From contig NZ_LZTB01000053.1 in assembly GCF_001665685.1 (NCBI RefSeq), positions 1 through 64,000 of the forward strand: a stretch of 64,000 nucleotides of DNA. Direction: 5' to 3'. Under the pieces are notes generated by a model, which saw only the letters and a list, made by a program, of their open reading frames with translations, was not told the DNA's origin and did not search any database. Shown here piece after piece: positions 1 to 7,568 of the stretch. How positions within the stretch are numbered: the stretch's first letter is position 1; the number at the start of each line of letters is the position of its first letter. Origin of the DNA: Mycobacterium sp. 852013-50091_SCH5140682. GTDB lineage: Bacteria > Actinomycetota > Actinomycetes > Mycobacteriales > Mycobacteriaceae. A program made the translations under genes and the position numbers.

Positions 1-228
1 CACACCGTTGTAGGTGACCTCGGCCATCGACGGGTCGAAGAACAGGGTCAGCCACACACCGGTGATCAGCAGCACGATGAAGCTGTACAGGGCGATCTCA
101 CCCAGCAGGAACGACCAGTGGGTGGGGAACACCTTGTTCAGCTGACGGCGTACCGCCGCCGACGGGTGATACCGCGAGTCGATCGCATTGCCTTGCGCGG
201 CAGCCATCTTGGCAAGGTCAGGGCTCAT
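1..228 (-). CDS. qcrB: Cytochrome bc1 complex cytochrome b subunit, N-terminal part
   Basis: These are the first 76 codons of the b-type cytochrome of the mycobacterial bc1-aa3 supercomplex, which oxidises menaquinol in the inner membrane. The protein begins MSPDLAKMAAAQGNAIDSRY, and a transmembrane helix (LLGEIALYSFIVLLITGVWL) starts around residue 41. The haem-ligand histidines and the quinone sites lie beyond the window edge. The ATG shares 4 nt (ATGA) with the qcrA stop, so translation is coupled to qcrA. Identity rests on this N-terminus and on position at the end of ctaE-qcrC-qcrA. Confidence 0.93.
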   Translation of the reverse strand, partial: MSPDLAKMAAAQGNAIDSRYHPSAAVRRQLNKVFPTHWSFLLGEIALYSFIVLLITGVWLTLFFDPSMAEVTYNGV

Positions 229-1394
229 GATTTGCGCTCCCAGAATGCCGGTCCGACGGGCTCGATGAAGTTGCCGTTGGCAACCAGGTAGCCGTCTTTG
301 TCAATGGTGATGGGCAGCTGCGCCAACGCGCGCGCAGCCGGACCGAAGATGGGCTTGGCGAAGTGCAACGCGTCGAACTGCGACTGGTGGCACGGGCACA
401 GGATGCGGTAGGTCTGCTGCTCGTACAGCGACGAGGGGCAGCCCAGGTGCGAGCACACCTTGGTGAAGGCGAACAGCTCACCGAAGTTGAAGCTCTCCTG
501 ACCCTTGCGCTTGACCACGCGGTGCATGTCCGCCGGCTTGATGCGGATCAGCATGACGGGGTTGCGCACGCCCATGGCGATCTCGGTCAGCTTGTGGTTG
601 GACTCGACCGTGGTGCCGTCGCCGTCCTCTTCGCGCCAAGGGAACACGGTTTCCATACCGCCCGCGTCCAGGTCCTCAGGCCGCATCTTGACGAATGGCG
701 AGGAGCCGGGAACGCCGGTGGCGCGAGCGAGGTAGATCGTTTCGCCGTGGAACCGCGGCGTCCAGCCCGAGGTCCACAGCACGGCTTCCTTGCCGTTGGC
801 GGTGGGAACGACCGGCTTCCACGGGTTCTTGATCAGACCACCGATGAACGCCACCAGGGTGCCTGCGCCGAACGCACCGAGACCGATACCCATCGACAGA
901 CCGATGAGCTTGCGCCGCTTGATGGTCGAGCCCTCAAGAGCGTCGGTCAGGTTGGCAGCGACGGTCTTGCGGGCCACCTCGGTGGACTGCCCGTCGTGGC
1001 GGTCCTGGATCGAGATTTCCTCGGGGATGAACCTCTTCTGGAACAGCACGGCGCCGACGCCGATGGCCAGGACCGACAGACCGAAGGTCAGGCCGTACAG
1101 CGGGGTTGCCAGCGAGTACAGGAACTGGCCCTCGGAACCGAAGGGCTTGTACTCCCACGGCCAGAAGATGAACACCAGCAGCAGGGCCAGGCCCGAAAGT
1201 CCGCCCAGCAGAAGCCAGTACGCGACCAGACGCTCAGAGCGCTTCTCGGCCTTGGTCCCCGGAACCGGCCAGCGCGGCTCCTTGAAGATGGTCTCGACGC
1301 CGTCGATCTTGCCGCCGAGTTCGACGAGCTCCTCACGCGTCATCGACGCCAGTTCGGCGTCGGTCGGCGTGCCTTCTGGGGTATTGGCGCTCAT
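225..1394 (-). CDS. qcrA: Cytochrome bc1 complex Rieske iron-sulfur subunit
   Basis: Rieske protein of the bc1-aa3 supercomplex; it passes electrons from menaquinol to the dihaem cytochrome QcrC. The C-terminal half carries both cluster-binding boxes, CSHLGC and CPCHQSQFD, which hold the [2Fe-2S] centre. The N-terminal half has three hydrophobic segments (around AYWLLLGGLSGLALL, LYGLTFGLSVLAIGV and LIGLSMGIGLGAFGAG), the actinobacterial form with extra helices. I chose the ATG at 1394 (MSANTPEG) because it overlaps the qcrC stop as ATGA and has GGAG 8 nt upstream. A start at 1451 would add 19 residues inside qcrC. Confidence 0.93.
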   Translation of the reverse strand: MSANTPEGTPTDAELASMTREELVELGGKIDGVETIFKEPRWPVPGTKAEKRSERLVAYWLLLGGLSGLALLLVFIFWPWEYKPFGSEGQFLYSLATPLYGLTFGLSVLAIGVGAVLFQKRFIPEEISIQDRHDGQSTEVARKTVAANLTDALEGSTIKRRKLIGLSMGIGLGAFGAGTLVAFIGGLIKNPWKPVVPTANGKEAVLWTSGWTPRFHGETIYLARATGVPGSSPFVKMRPEDLDAGGMETVFPWREEDGDGTTVESNHKLTEIAMGVRNPVMLIRIKPADMHRVVKRKGQESFNFGELFAFTKVCSHLGCPSSLYEQQTYRILCPCHQSQFDALHFAKPIFGPAARALAQLPITIDKDGYLVANGNFIEPVGPAFWERKS

Positions 1395-2197
1395 GCGCGT
1401 GCTCCGATCCACATCGCGATGCCGATGGCCGCGACGATTCCGATGATCCACATCGCCATGCCTTCGGGCGCGGGGCCGAAGCCGCCGAGGCCGTACCCGC
1501 CGTAGCTCGGGGTCTCGGCCGACTCGCGGACGTAAGCCACGATGTCGCGCTTCTCCTCGGGCGAGAGCTGGCGGTCGGAGAACTTGGGCATGTTCTGCGG
1601 ACCGGTCAGCATCGCGGTGTAGATCTGGGCCGGGTTGGCCTCGCCGAGATCCGGTGCGTACTTACCGGAGGACAGCGCGCCGCCCTTGCCGGTGAAGTTG
1701 TGGCACGACGCGCAGTTGAGGCGGAACAGATCGCCACCGCGGGCGACGTTCGGACCGATCAGCGACTCCTGGGCAACCCCACCGTTGGCGTCGCGGACGA
1801 CGGTCGGGCCGCCGCCGTTGGCCTGCACGTAGGCACCCAACGCGTCGATCTGGGACTCGTCGAAGTGCTCGGGCTTACGCGGGGCCTGGGCCTCGCCGCG
1901 CATGGCGGGCATGCGGCCGGTGGACACCTGGAAGTACACGGCGGCCTCGCCGGTACCGATCAGGCTGGGCCCACGGTCGGGAACGCCCTGCAGGTTGGCG
2001 CCATGGCAAGACACGCAGGACGTGTCAAACAGCTGCTTGCCGGTGCGCAGCAGGGCCGACTGTGATTCATCAGCGACCGCTACCTGCGGTGTCGGCGTCA
2101 GCGTTGCCGCCACACCCCCCGCGACTGCCAGACCGATCAACAGCAGTAGGCCTGCTGACAATCGCCGGCGCAGCCGACGGCGCGACTTGCTGGTCAT
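1391..2197 (-). CDS. qcrC: Cytochrome bc1 complex dihaem cytochrome c subunit
   Basis: Dihaem c-type cytochrome that wires the bc1 part directly to the aa3 oxidase in actinobacteria, which lack soluble cytochrome c. Two CxxCH haem sites are visible: CVSCHG in the first half and CASCHN in the second, each followed by a Met-containing stretch for axial ligation. An N-terminal signal or anchor helix follows an Arg-rich start, and a C-terminal anchor helix (AMWIIGIVAAIGIAMWIG) ends the protein. The start at 2197 (MTSKSRRRLRRR) has AAGGAG placed ideally upstream; in-frame starts further up are unlikely. It lies 35 bp after ctaE and overlaps qcrA by 4 nt. Confidence 0.93.
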   Translation of the reverse strand: MTSKSRRRLRRRLSAGLLLLIGLAVAGGVAATLTPTPQVAVADESQSALLRTGKQLFDTSCVSCHGANLQGVPDRGPSLIGTGEAAVYFQVSTGRMPAMRGEAQAPRKPEHFDESQIDALGAYVQANGGGPTVVRDANGGVAQESLIGPNVARGGDLFRLNCASCHNFTGKGGALSSGKYAPDLGEANPAQIYTAMLTGPQNMPKFSDRQLSPEEKRDIVAYVRESAETPSYGGYGLGGFGPAPEGMAMWIIGIVAAIGIAMWIGARA

Positions 2198-2232
2198 CGA
2201 ACTCCTTCTCATCGGACTCATCGGCCGTCCGA

Positions 2233-2844
2233 CTAGCGGACGAAGTAGATGGTGGCGAACAGTGCGATCCACACGATGTCGACGAAGTGCCAGTAGTACG
2301 AGACGACGATCGCCGCGGTGGCCTGCGCGGGAGTGAACTTACTCATCTTGGTGCGCGCGAGCAGGAAGATGAACGCAACCAGACCGCCGATCACGTGCAT
2401 GCCGTGGAAACCGGTCGCCAGGTAGAACACCGAGCCGTAGGCGCTGCTGGGGATCGTGGTGCCCTCGTGGACGAGCATGAAGTACTCGTACGCCTGGCCA
2501 CCGACGAAGAATGCGCCCATGAAGAACGTCAGGACGTACCACCGGCGCAGGCCGAACACGTCACCGCGCTCGGCGGCGAACACGCCCATCTGGCAGGTGA
2601 ACGACGACGCGATCAGCACCAGCGTCACCGGCACTGCCTCGGCGAGGTTCAGGTGCGTGGGTGGTGGTGGCCACACGCCATCTGCCTGGGCGCGGGCCGT
2701 GAAGTACATCGCAAACAGCCCAGCAAAGAACATCAACTCACTGGAAAGCCATACTATGGTGCCAACACTCACCATATTCGGGCGGTTCAGCGAATGAACA
2801 CGCGAGGTGATGGCGGTTCCCGAGGTGCCTACAGCGCTCGTCAC
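2233..2844 (-). CDS. ctaE: Cytochrome c oxidase subunit III
   Basis: Subunit III of the aa3-type terminal oxidase, a membrane protein that supports proton pumping and stability of the CtaC/CtaD core. At 203 residues with about five hydrophobic helices (for example SSELMFFAGLFAMYF and the C-terminal YWHFVDIVWIALFATIYF) it matches the short actinobacterial form. The conserved tail HFVDIVW is present. Start is GTG at 2844, only 6 nt after a CATACT hexamer, so the message may be leaderless. It is first in the ctaE-qcrC-qcrA-qcrB transcription unit, which couples complex III and IV genes. Confidence 0.94.
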   Translation of the reverse strand: MTSAVGTSGTAITSRVHSLNRPNMVSVGTIVWLSSELMFFAGLFAMYFTARAQADGVWPPPPTHLNLAEAVPVTLVLIASSFTCQMGVFAAERGDVFGLRRWYVLTFFMGAFFVGGQAYEYFMLVHEGTTIPSSAYGSVFYLATGFHGMHVIGGLVAFIFLLARTKMSKFTPAQATAAIVVSYYWHFVDIVWIALFATIYFVR

Positions 2845-2850
2845 CCCGCA

Positions 2851-2856
2851 AGTATG
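2851..2856 (-). promoter_or_regulatory. Candidate -10 box for the ctaE-qcrCAB operon
   Basis: Read on the minus strand the hexamer is CATACT, one change from TATACT. Six bases separate it from the GTG of ctaE, the spacing expected if transcription starts at the start codon. A TTCGACA lies upstream, but closer than a normal -35 would. Not verified experimentally. Confidence 0.45.
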
Positions 2857-2963
2857 ACGCTTTGTAGTTGTCGAACTCCACCCGGGTCGAGCAATTGGTC
2901 GGATTCGTGTCGCGCAGTGCGGGCTGATCCGGGCGGATCGTCGGGTGCGATCAGGCCGGGCGA

Positions 2964-2969
2964 TAACAT
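2964..2969 (+). promoter_or_regulatory. Candidate -10 box for leaderless trpD
   Basis: TAACAT fits the mycobacterial TANNNT -10 pattern and lies 6 bases before the GTG of trpD at 2976. No Shine-Dalgarno sequence sits in between, which agrees with leaderless translation. Together with the ctaE hexamer it makes the 131-bp gap 2845-2975 a divergent promoter region. Confidence 0.5.
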
Positions 2970-2975
2970 TCGGCA

Positions 2976-4070
2976 GTGGTCACCGCATCTTCACAGCCGT
3001 CCTCGTCCCCGTCTCGCCCCGCCGGAGCGCCGACGTGGTCGCACGTTCTGGGGCGGCTGACCACAGGGCAGAGCCTGCCCAACGGGCATGCGACATGGGC
3101 GATGGACCAGATCATGACGGGCGCGGCGACTCCCGCGCAGATCGCCGGTTTCGCGGTCGCCATGAAGATGAAACGGCCGACCTCTGCAGAAGTGGGCGAG
3201 CTGGCCGACAACATGCTGTCTCACGCCCGCCTGGTGCCCACCGACCGGATCGGCACCGAGACCGTCGACATCGTCGGTACCGGCGGCGACGGAGCAAACA
3301 CCGTGAACCTCTCCACGATGGCGGCCATCGTGGTGGCCGCGTGCGGCGTCCCGGTCGTCAAACACGGCAACCGCGCGGCATCGTCGCTGTCCGGCGGGGC
3401 GGACACGCTCGAAGCGCTCGGCGTCAAGATCGACCTGGGCGCCGACGATCTGGCCCGCAGCGTCGACGAGGTGGGCATCGGCTTCGCGTTCGCGCCGCAG
3501 TTCCACCCGTCCTACCGGCACGCGTCGGTGGTGCGCCGCGAGATCGGTGTGCCGACGGTCTTCAATCTGCTTGGGCCGCTGACCAACCCGGCCCGGCCAC
3601 GGGCCGGCCTGATCGGTTGCGCATGGGCTGACCTGGCCGAGGTGATGGCAGGCGTCTTCGCGGCCCGCGGCTCCAGCGTGCTCGTGGTCCACGGCGACGA
3701 CGGCCTTGACGAGCTCACCACCACGACCACCAGCACCATTTGGCGCGTGCAGGCGGGCACCGTGGAACGCCTGACGTTCGACCCCGCCGCCTTCGGCTTC
3801 GCCCGCGCGGAGATCACCGAACTCGTCGGCGGTGACGCCGCCACCAACGCCGCCGAGGCGCGAGCCGTCCTGGGCGGGGCCAAGGGCCCGGTGCGCGACG
3901 CGGTGGTGCTCAACGCGGCGGGGGCGATGGTGGCCCACGCCGGGCTAGCCAGCGATGCCAAGTGGGTTCCTGCGTGGGAGTCCGGTTTGGCTCGAGCCGC
4001 CGAGGCCATCGACTCGGGCGCGGCCGAACAACTGCTCGCGCGATGGGTGCGGTTCGGTCAGCAACTCTGA
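2976..4070 (+). CDS. trpD: Anthranilate phosphoribosyltransferase
   Basis: Second step of tryptophan synthesis: transfers phosphoribosyl from PRPP to anthranilate. At 364 residues it has the family hallmarks: the glycine-rich PRPP loop GTGGDGANTVN near residue 102, KHGNRAASS near 129 and the region HPSYRHASVVRREIG that binds anthranilate. The N-terminal 20 residues are Ser/Pro-rich and not part of the fold. Start GTG at 2976 has a -10-like TAACAT just upstream. The gene stands alone among trp genes, as in M. tuberculosis, and its last 126 bp overlap the convergent nuclease gene on the other strand. Confidence 0.95.
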   Translation: MVTASSQPSSSPSRPAGAPTWSHVLGRLTTGQSLPNGHATWAMDQIMTGAATPAQIAGFAVAMKMKRPTSAEVGELADNMLSHARLVPTDRIGTETVDIVGTGGDGANTVNLSTMAAIVVAACGVPVVKHGNRAASSLSGGADTLEALGVKIDLGADDLARSVDEVGIGFAFAPQFHPSYRHASVVRREIGVPTVFNLLGPLTNPARPRAGLIGCAWADLAEVMAGVFAARGSSVLVVHGDDGLDELTTTTTSTIWRVQAGTVERLTFDPAAFGFARAEITELVGGDAATNAAEARAVLGGAKGPVRDAVVLNAAGAMVAHAGLASDAKWVPAWESGLARAAEAIDSGAAEQLLARWVRFGQQL

Positions 4071-5816
4071 GGCCAGATCTTTCTGGGCCGCCAGCCGGGC
4101 CGACCTCGCCGTCGCCGCCCACTGTGCGTAGCGGCCCGCCGACTCCCGCGGCGTCGCGTAACCCACGTCGGCCCGAACGATCCGAACCCCGGGCTGCGCA
4201 AGCCAGCGGGCGATGAGCGCCGTTTCCTCGACGAGCGCACCGCCGAGCGGCCCGCTGCCCGGTAGCACCACCTGAGCCGCCGCGCACAGCGCGTCCACGA
4301 CCGGCATCGGCGGAACCCCGCGGGCGGCATTACCCGCCGCGGCCAGCTGACCGGACCGGATGACCGTCAGCTGCCAGCCGCCGTTGCCGTCGCTGCGCGC
4401 TGCGATCAGCTCCGGCACGGCGACCAGGGCCCGCAGCCGCTGACCCCGCCACAGTGTCTCGATGGCCGCTGCGGCGTGGTCACGCATCCGGGCCGCGGTC
4501 TCGTAACGGTTGGCTGCGGCGAGCTCGTCGATATGGGCCAGCACGGCCGCCAGTGGCGCGCTTGCGGTCCCGTCGATCAGCGCGCCGGCGCGCTCGGGAG
4601 CGGCGGCATAGGCGGCCGCGTCGACGCCCTGGGGTGCCGGACACGGTGACAGCTCGCGTTCCGGGCACCGGTGCGCAGCCGCGGCGCCGAAACGGGCGGT
4701 GCACGTACGAATCCCGGTGAACCGGGCCAACAGGTCGCCGGTCAGCGCGGCGTCGGCGCGGGCGGAGAACGGCCCGACGGCGGTGCGCTGCCCCGGGTTT
4801 CGCACGACCGAGAAGCGCGGGAACGCCTCATCGGTGAGCGCCAGCCACCACCAGCGCTGCGGAAACTTGGACCGCCGGTTGTAGGGCGGCGCGTGGGCGG
4901 CCAACAGCCGCAGCTCGCGTACCCCGGCCTCCAGCTCGTGTGCGCACTCGACGTGGTCGACCGCGCGGGCCAACGACGTCATCTCCTTCATCCTGGCCCG
5001 GGGGTCGGCGCCGGTGAAGTACTGGCGGACCCGGCGGCGCAGGTCAACGGCGGTGCCGACATAGAGGACCTCGTCGGACGGCCCGCGGAACAGATACACC
5101 CCGGGCCGGTTCGGCAGCCGGTCGGCCAATGCCCGGTTGCGGCGCTGCGCAGGCGTGGTGTTGGGCAGGTACGACCGCAGATCGGCGTAGGTGTGGATGC
5201 CCTGATTGCCGACCCGCTCGATCAGCCCATGCAGAACGTCGACGGTGGCCCGGGCATCGTCGAGGGCGCGGTGCGTCGGCGTGGTGGATGCGCCGAACAG
5301 CTGGGCCAGCGCCCCGAGCCGAACGCTCGGCGCTTCGTCGCGCGTGAGGACACGGCGGGCCAGCTTCACCGTGCACAGCACCGGCGGGCGCGGCCACGGC
5401 AGCTGAGCCCGTTGCGCTGCCGCGCGCAGGAAGCCGATGTCGAACCCGGCGTTGTGCGCCACCAGCACCGCGCCCCGGGAGAACTCGAGGAACGCGGGCA
5501 GGACGCTGTCGATTCGGGGTGCGTCGCGCACCATGGCCGTTGTGATGCCGGTCAATTGGACGATCTGCGGCGGAATGGCCCGGCCGGGGTCGATCAGGGT
5601 GGCCAGCTCACCGAGCACCTCTCCGCCGCGCACCTTGACTGCACCGATCTCGGTGATGGCGTCGTAGCCGCCGCCCGCCTGCGTCGCAGTGGCCCGCCCG
5701 CCCGTGGTCTCCAGGTCGACCACCACGAAAGTCGTGTCCGCGAGGCTGACCGCCTCCAACTCGTTCTCGAAGTCCAACGGCAGCTGCCCGATGTCGGCAA
5801 CGCGGCGCTGGCCCAT
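3945..5816 (-). CDS. DEDDh exonuclease / GIY-YIG (UvrC-like) nuclease fusion
   Basis: A 623-residue nuclease, counterpart of M. tuberculosis Rv2191. The N-terminus is a DnaQ-type 3'-5' exonuclease: DLETTGG (Asp34, Glu36), YDAITEIGAVKV, HNAGFDIGFL and HRALDDARATVDV supply the DEDDh metal ligands. Around residue 240 a GIY-YIG domain begins (NRPGVYLFRG...VLYVGTAVDLRRRVRQYF), like the 3'-incision domain of UvrC and Cho. The remainder, with an ERELSPCPAP Cys region, resembles UvrC central parts. A role in DNA repair is inferred from the domains only. ATG at 5816 (MGQRRVAD) is preferred; 5837 is possible. The 3' end runs 126 bp into trpD on the opposite strand. Confidence 0.88.
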   Translation of the reverse strand: MGQRRVADIGQLPLDFENELEAVSLADTTFVVVDLETTGGRATATQAGGGYDAITEIGAVKVRGGEVLGELATLIDPGRAIPPQIVQLTGITTAMVRDAPRIDSVLPAFLEFSRGAVLVAHNAGFDIGFLRAAAQRAQLPWPRPPVLCTVKLARRVLTRDEAPSVRLGALAQLFGASTTPTHRALDDARATVDVLHGLIERVGNQGIHTYADLRSYLPNTTPAQRRNRALADRLPNRPGVYLFRGPSDEVLYVGTAVDLRRRVRQYFTGADPRARMKEMTSLARAVDHVECAHELEAGVRELRLLAAHAPPYNRRSKFPQRWWWLALTDEAFPRFSVVRNPGQRTAVGPFSARADAALTGDLLARFTGIRTCTARFGAAAAHRCPERELSPCPAPQGVDAAAYAAAPERAGALIDGTASAPLAAVLAHIDELAAANRYETAARMRDHAAAAIETLWRGQRLRALVAVPELIAARSDGNGGWQLTVIRSGQLAAAGNAARGVPPMPVVDALCAAAQVVLPGSGPLGGALVEETALIARWLAQPGVRIVRADVGYATPRESAGRYAQWAATARSARLAAQKDLASELLTEPHPSREQLFGRARVDGLGGSSQTGLPRRNPLGIAG

Positions 5817-5866
5817 GGCACAAGACGCTAGGCACAACCACCGACAACGCGCGGCCGCCGCGCCGG

Positions 5867-5963
5867 TCGCTCCAATCCGCTCCGCTACTTGTCGGGTTCA
5901 TCGCTCCAATCCGCTCCGCTACTTGTCGGGTTCATCGCTCCAATCCGCTCCGCTACTTGTCGG
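5867..5963. repeat. 34-bp tandem repeat, 2.85 copies
   Basis: Units at 5867-5900 and 5901-5934 are identical over 34 bp; a third copy is cut after 29 bp (5935-5963). Each unit holds GCTCCAATCCGCTCCGCTAC followed by TTGTCGGG. The array fills most of the 194-bp divergent gap between the nuclease gene (start 5816) and the Cys-rich gene at 6011. There are no spacers, so it is not a CRISPR. Confidence 0.9.
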
Positions 5964-6010
5964 TGGCCCCCGTTAGCGTGCGCTTAACACCGATCGAGAG
6001 GACGGTCAAG

Positions 6011-6253
6011 ATGACATCTGCGCACCAGCCCGGCAGGCCCGCGCCTGACATCGGCAGCGTGACCATCGACTGCGACGACTGCGCGGTCCGCGGTCCCGGC
6101 TGTCAGGACTGCGTTGTCAGCGTATTGCTCGGCGTGCCTGAAACGTTGCTGGACGACGAGCGCCGGGCGCTGGAAGTGCTGGCAGATGCGGGATTGGCCC
6201 CGCGATTGAGGCTCGTGCCGATTCACCGCAACGGCACACCCGGGGTCGCCTGA
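6011..6253 (+). CDS. Small Cys-rich protein of unknown function
   Basis: An 80-residue soluble protein that I do not recognise beyond being an actinobacterial neighbour of ripC. Residues 20-35 hold four cysteines in a CDDC-x6-CQDC arrangement (C-x2-C-x6-C-x2-C), which could bind zinc or an iron-sulfur cluster. The second half looks helical (PETLLDDERRALEVLADAG). The ATG at 6011 follows AGAGGA at a good distance; an in-frame start at 5957 would sit in the tandem repeat and is unlikely. It lies upstream of ripC on the same strand, separated by 172 bp that contain a candidate operator. Confidence 0.72.
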   Translation: MTSAHQPGRPAPDIGSVTIDCDDCAVRGPGCQDCVVSVLLGVPETLLDDERRALEVLADAGLAPRLRLVPIHRNGTPGVA

Positions 6254-6300
6254 CGACACGCATCGCCGGTTGCACAGGAAAATATTCCTCTGAGGCTGTT

Positions 6301-6340
6301 AGATTTGCATCTCCCGTCGGAGATTTCCATCTCCTGTTGG
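6301..6340. promoter_or_regulatory. Tandem palindromic operator candidate upstream of ripC
   Basis: Two 20-bp segments, 6301-6320 and 6321-6340, match at 17 of 20 positions. Each contains a palindrome: AGAT-TTGC-ATCT (6301-6312) and GGAGAT-TTCC-ATCTCC (6319-6334). Palindromes repeated exactly two helical turns apart suit co-operative binding of a dimeric regulator. The site lies 86 bp ahead of the ripC start. The regulator is unknown. Confidence 0.5.
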
Positions 6341-6425
6341 ACAAGACCGATGCCGTTTCGTAACCTATCTGAGACCTAAGAGCAGTTCGAGGCGGCTCGC
6401 TAACGCCAGTTGTGAGGACGAAAAC

Positions 6426-7568
6426 TTGAGGCACGACCGCGCGCACGGGCCCACAAGTCGTGTCAAGCGACCCATTGCAGGTGCAATCGCGGGCTTGACC
6501 GTAATGGCCGGACTTCTTGCCGGCGCTGCGCAGGCGGACCCTGCGCAGGACGCTCTGGCAAAGCTCAATGAGTTATCTCGGCAGGCCGAGCAGACTACCG
6601 AGGCGATGCACTCGGCACAAATCGACCTGAACAAAAAGCTTGTGGCACAAGAGGTTGCGGACAAGAAGCATGCCGATGACATCGCGGCTGTCGACACGGC
6701 CAAGGCTCAGCTGGCAACCTTTCAGACTGCTGTCGACAAGGTAGCCGCGGCGCAGTATATGGGTGGCCGGACGTCGGGCTTCGACGCGATGCTGACCGCC
6801 GACTCGCCGCAGCAGCTGATCGATCAACTCGCCGTCCAGCGCGTGATGGCCGCCGAGATGGCCGGGCAGATGCAGAACTACCGCGAGATCGGCAAGAAGG
6901 CCGCTGACGCCGAGGCGGAGTCGGCCAAGTCCGCTGCCGATGCGAAGACCGCGGCCGAACAGGCCGCCGCAGTGCGCGCGGATCTGCAATCCAAGCAAAG
7001 CCAGCTGCAGGTGCAGATCGCCATCGTCAAGTCGCAGTACCAGGCCCTCACCCCGGGGCAGCGCGAAGCGCTCGCGGCAACGCCGCCCGCGCCGGTCGCC
7101 CCGCCGCCACCAGCTCCGGAGGCGTTGCCACCGGCACAGGATCCCAGCATCCAGGCCTCTGCACCCGACGGCATCCCGCCCGGCGACGTCGCACCGCCGG
7201 AGGCCGCGACGCCCGGTGGTAGCGGGCATTCGGCAACGGTCATCCAGGCCGCGCTGAGCCGTATCGGCTCGCCGTACTCCTGGGGTGCGGCAGGCCCGGG
7301 CTCGTTCGACTGCTCGGGTCTGGTGATGTGGTCCTTCCAGCAGGCAGGCATCTCGCTGCCGCACTCCAGCCAGGCCTTGGCCGCGGGTGGACAGCCGGTC
7401 TCCATGGACCAGATCCAGCCTGGCGACCTCGTGACGTACTACTCGGATGCCTCGCATGTCGGCATCTACATCGGCGACGGAATGATGGTGCACGCGTCGA
7501 CCTATGGCGTCCCCGTTCGGGTCGCACCGGTCAACAATGCGCCGATCTACGACATCCGTCGGTACTGA
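6426..7568 (+). CDS. ripC: NlpC/P60 peptidoglycan endopeptidase RipC
   Basis: Secreted D,L-endopeptidase that cuts peptide stems of peptidoglycan, known in mycobacteria to be controlled by FtsEX; counterpart of Rv2190c. Residues 1-37 form a signal peptide (hydrophobic IAGLTVMAGLLAGAAQA then DP). A long coiled coil rich in Ala, Lys and Gln follows to about residue 220, then a Pro-rich linker, then the NlpC/P60 domain from about 270. Catalytic Cys is in FDCSGLVMW (about 295) and His in ASHVGIYIG (about 344). Start is TTG at 6426, preceded by GAGGACG; no ATG fits the signal peptide. The gene overlaps the next one. Confidence 0.92.
   Translation: MRHDRAHGPTSRVKRPIAGAIAGLTVMAGLLAGAAQADPAQDALAKLNELSRQAEQTTEAMHSAQIDLNKKLVAQEVADKKHADDIAAVDTAKAQLATFQTAVDKVAAAQYMGGRTSGFDAMLTADSPQQLIDQLAVQRVMAAEMAGQMQNYREIGKKAADAEAESAKSAADAKTAAEQAAAVRADLQSKQSQLQVQIAIVKSQYQALTPGQREALAATPPAPVAPPPPAPEALPPAQDPSIQASAPDGIPPGDVAPPEAATPGGSGHSATVIQAALSRIGSPYSWGAAGPGSFDCSGLVMWSFQQAGISLPHSSQALAAGGQPVSMDQIQPGDLVTYYSDASHVGIYIGDGMMVHASTYGVPVRVAPVNNAPIYDIRRY

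Noticed and set aside
5867..5963. CRISPR array
   Set aside because: Repeats are contiguous with no spacers and no cas genes are in the window.
6254..6425. Cyclic-di-AMP (ydaO-type) riboswitch upstream of ripC
   Set aside because: Such elements precede some actinobacterial cell-wall hydrolase genes, but the conserved ydaO core could not be recognised here and the gap is only 172 bp.
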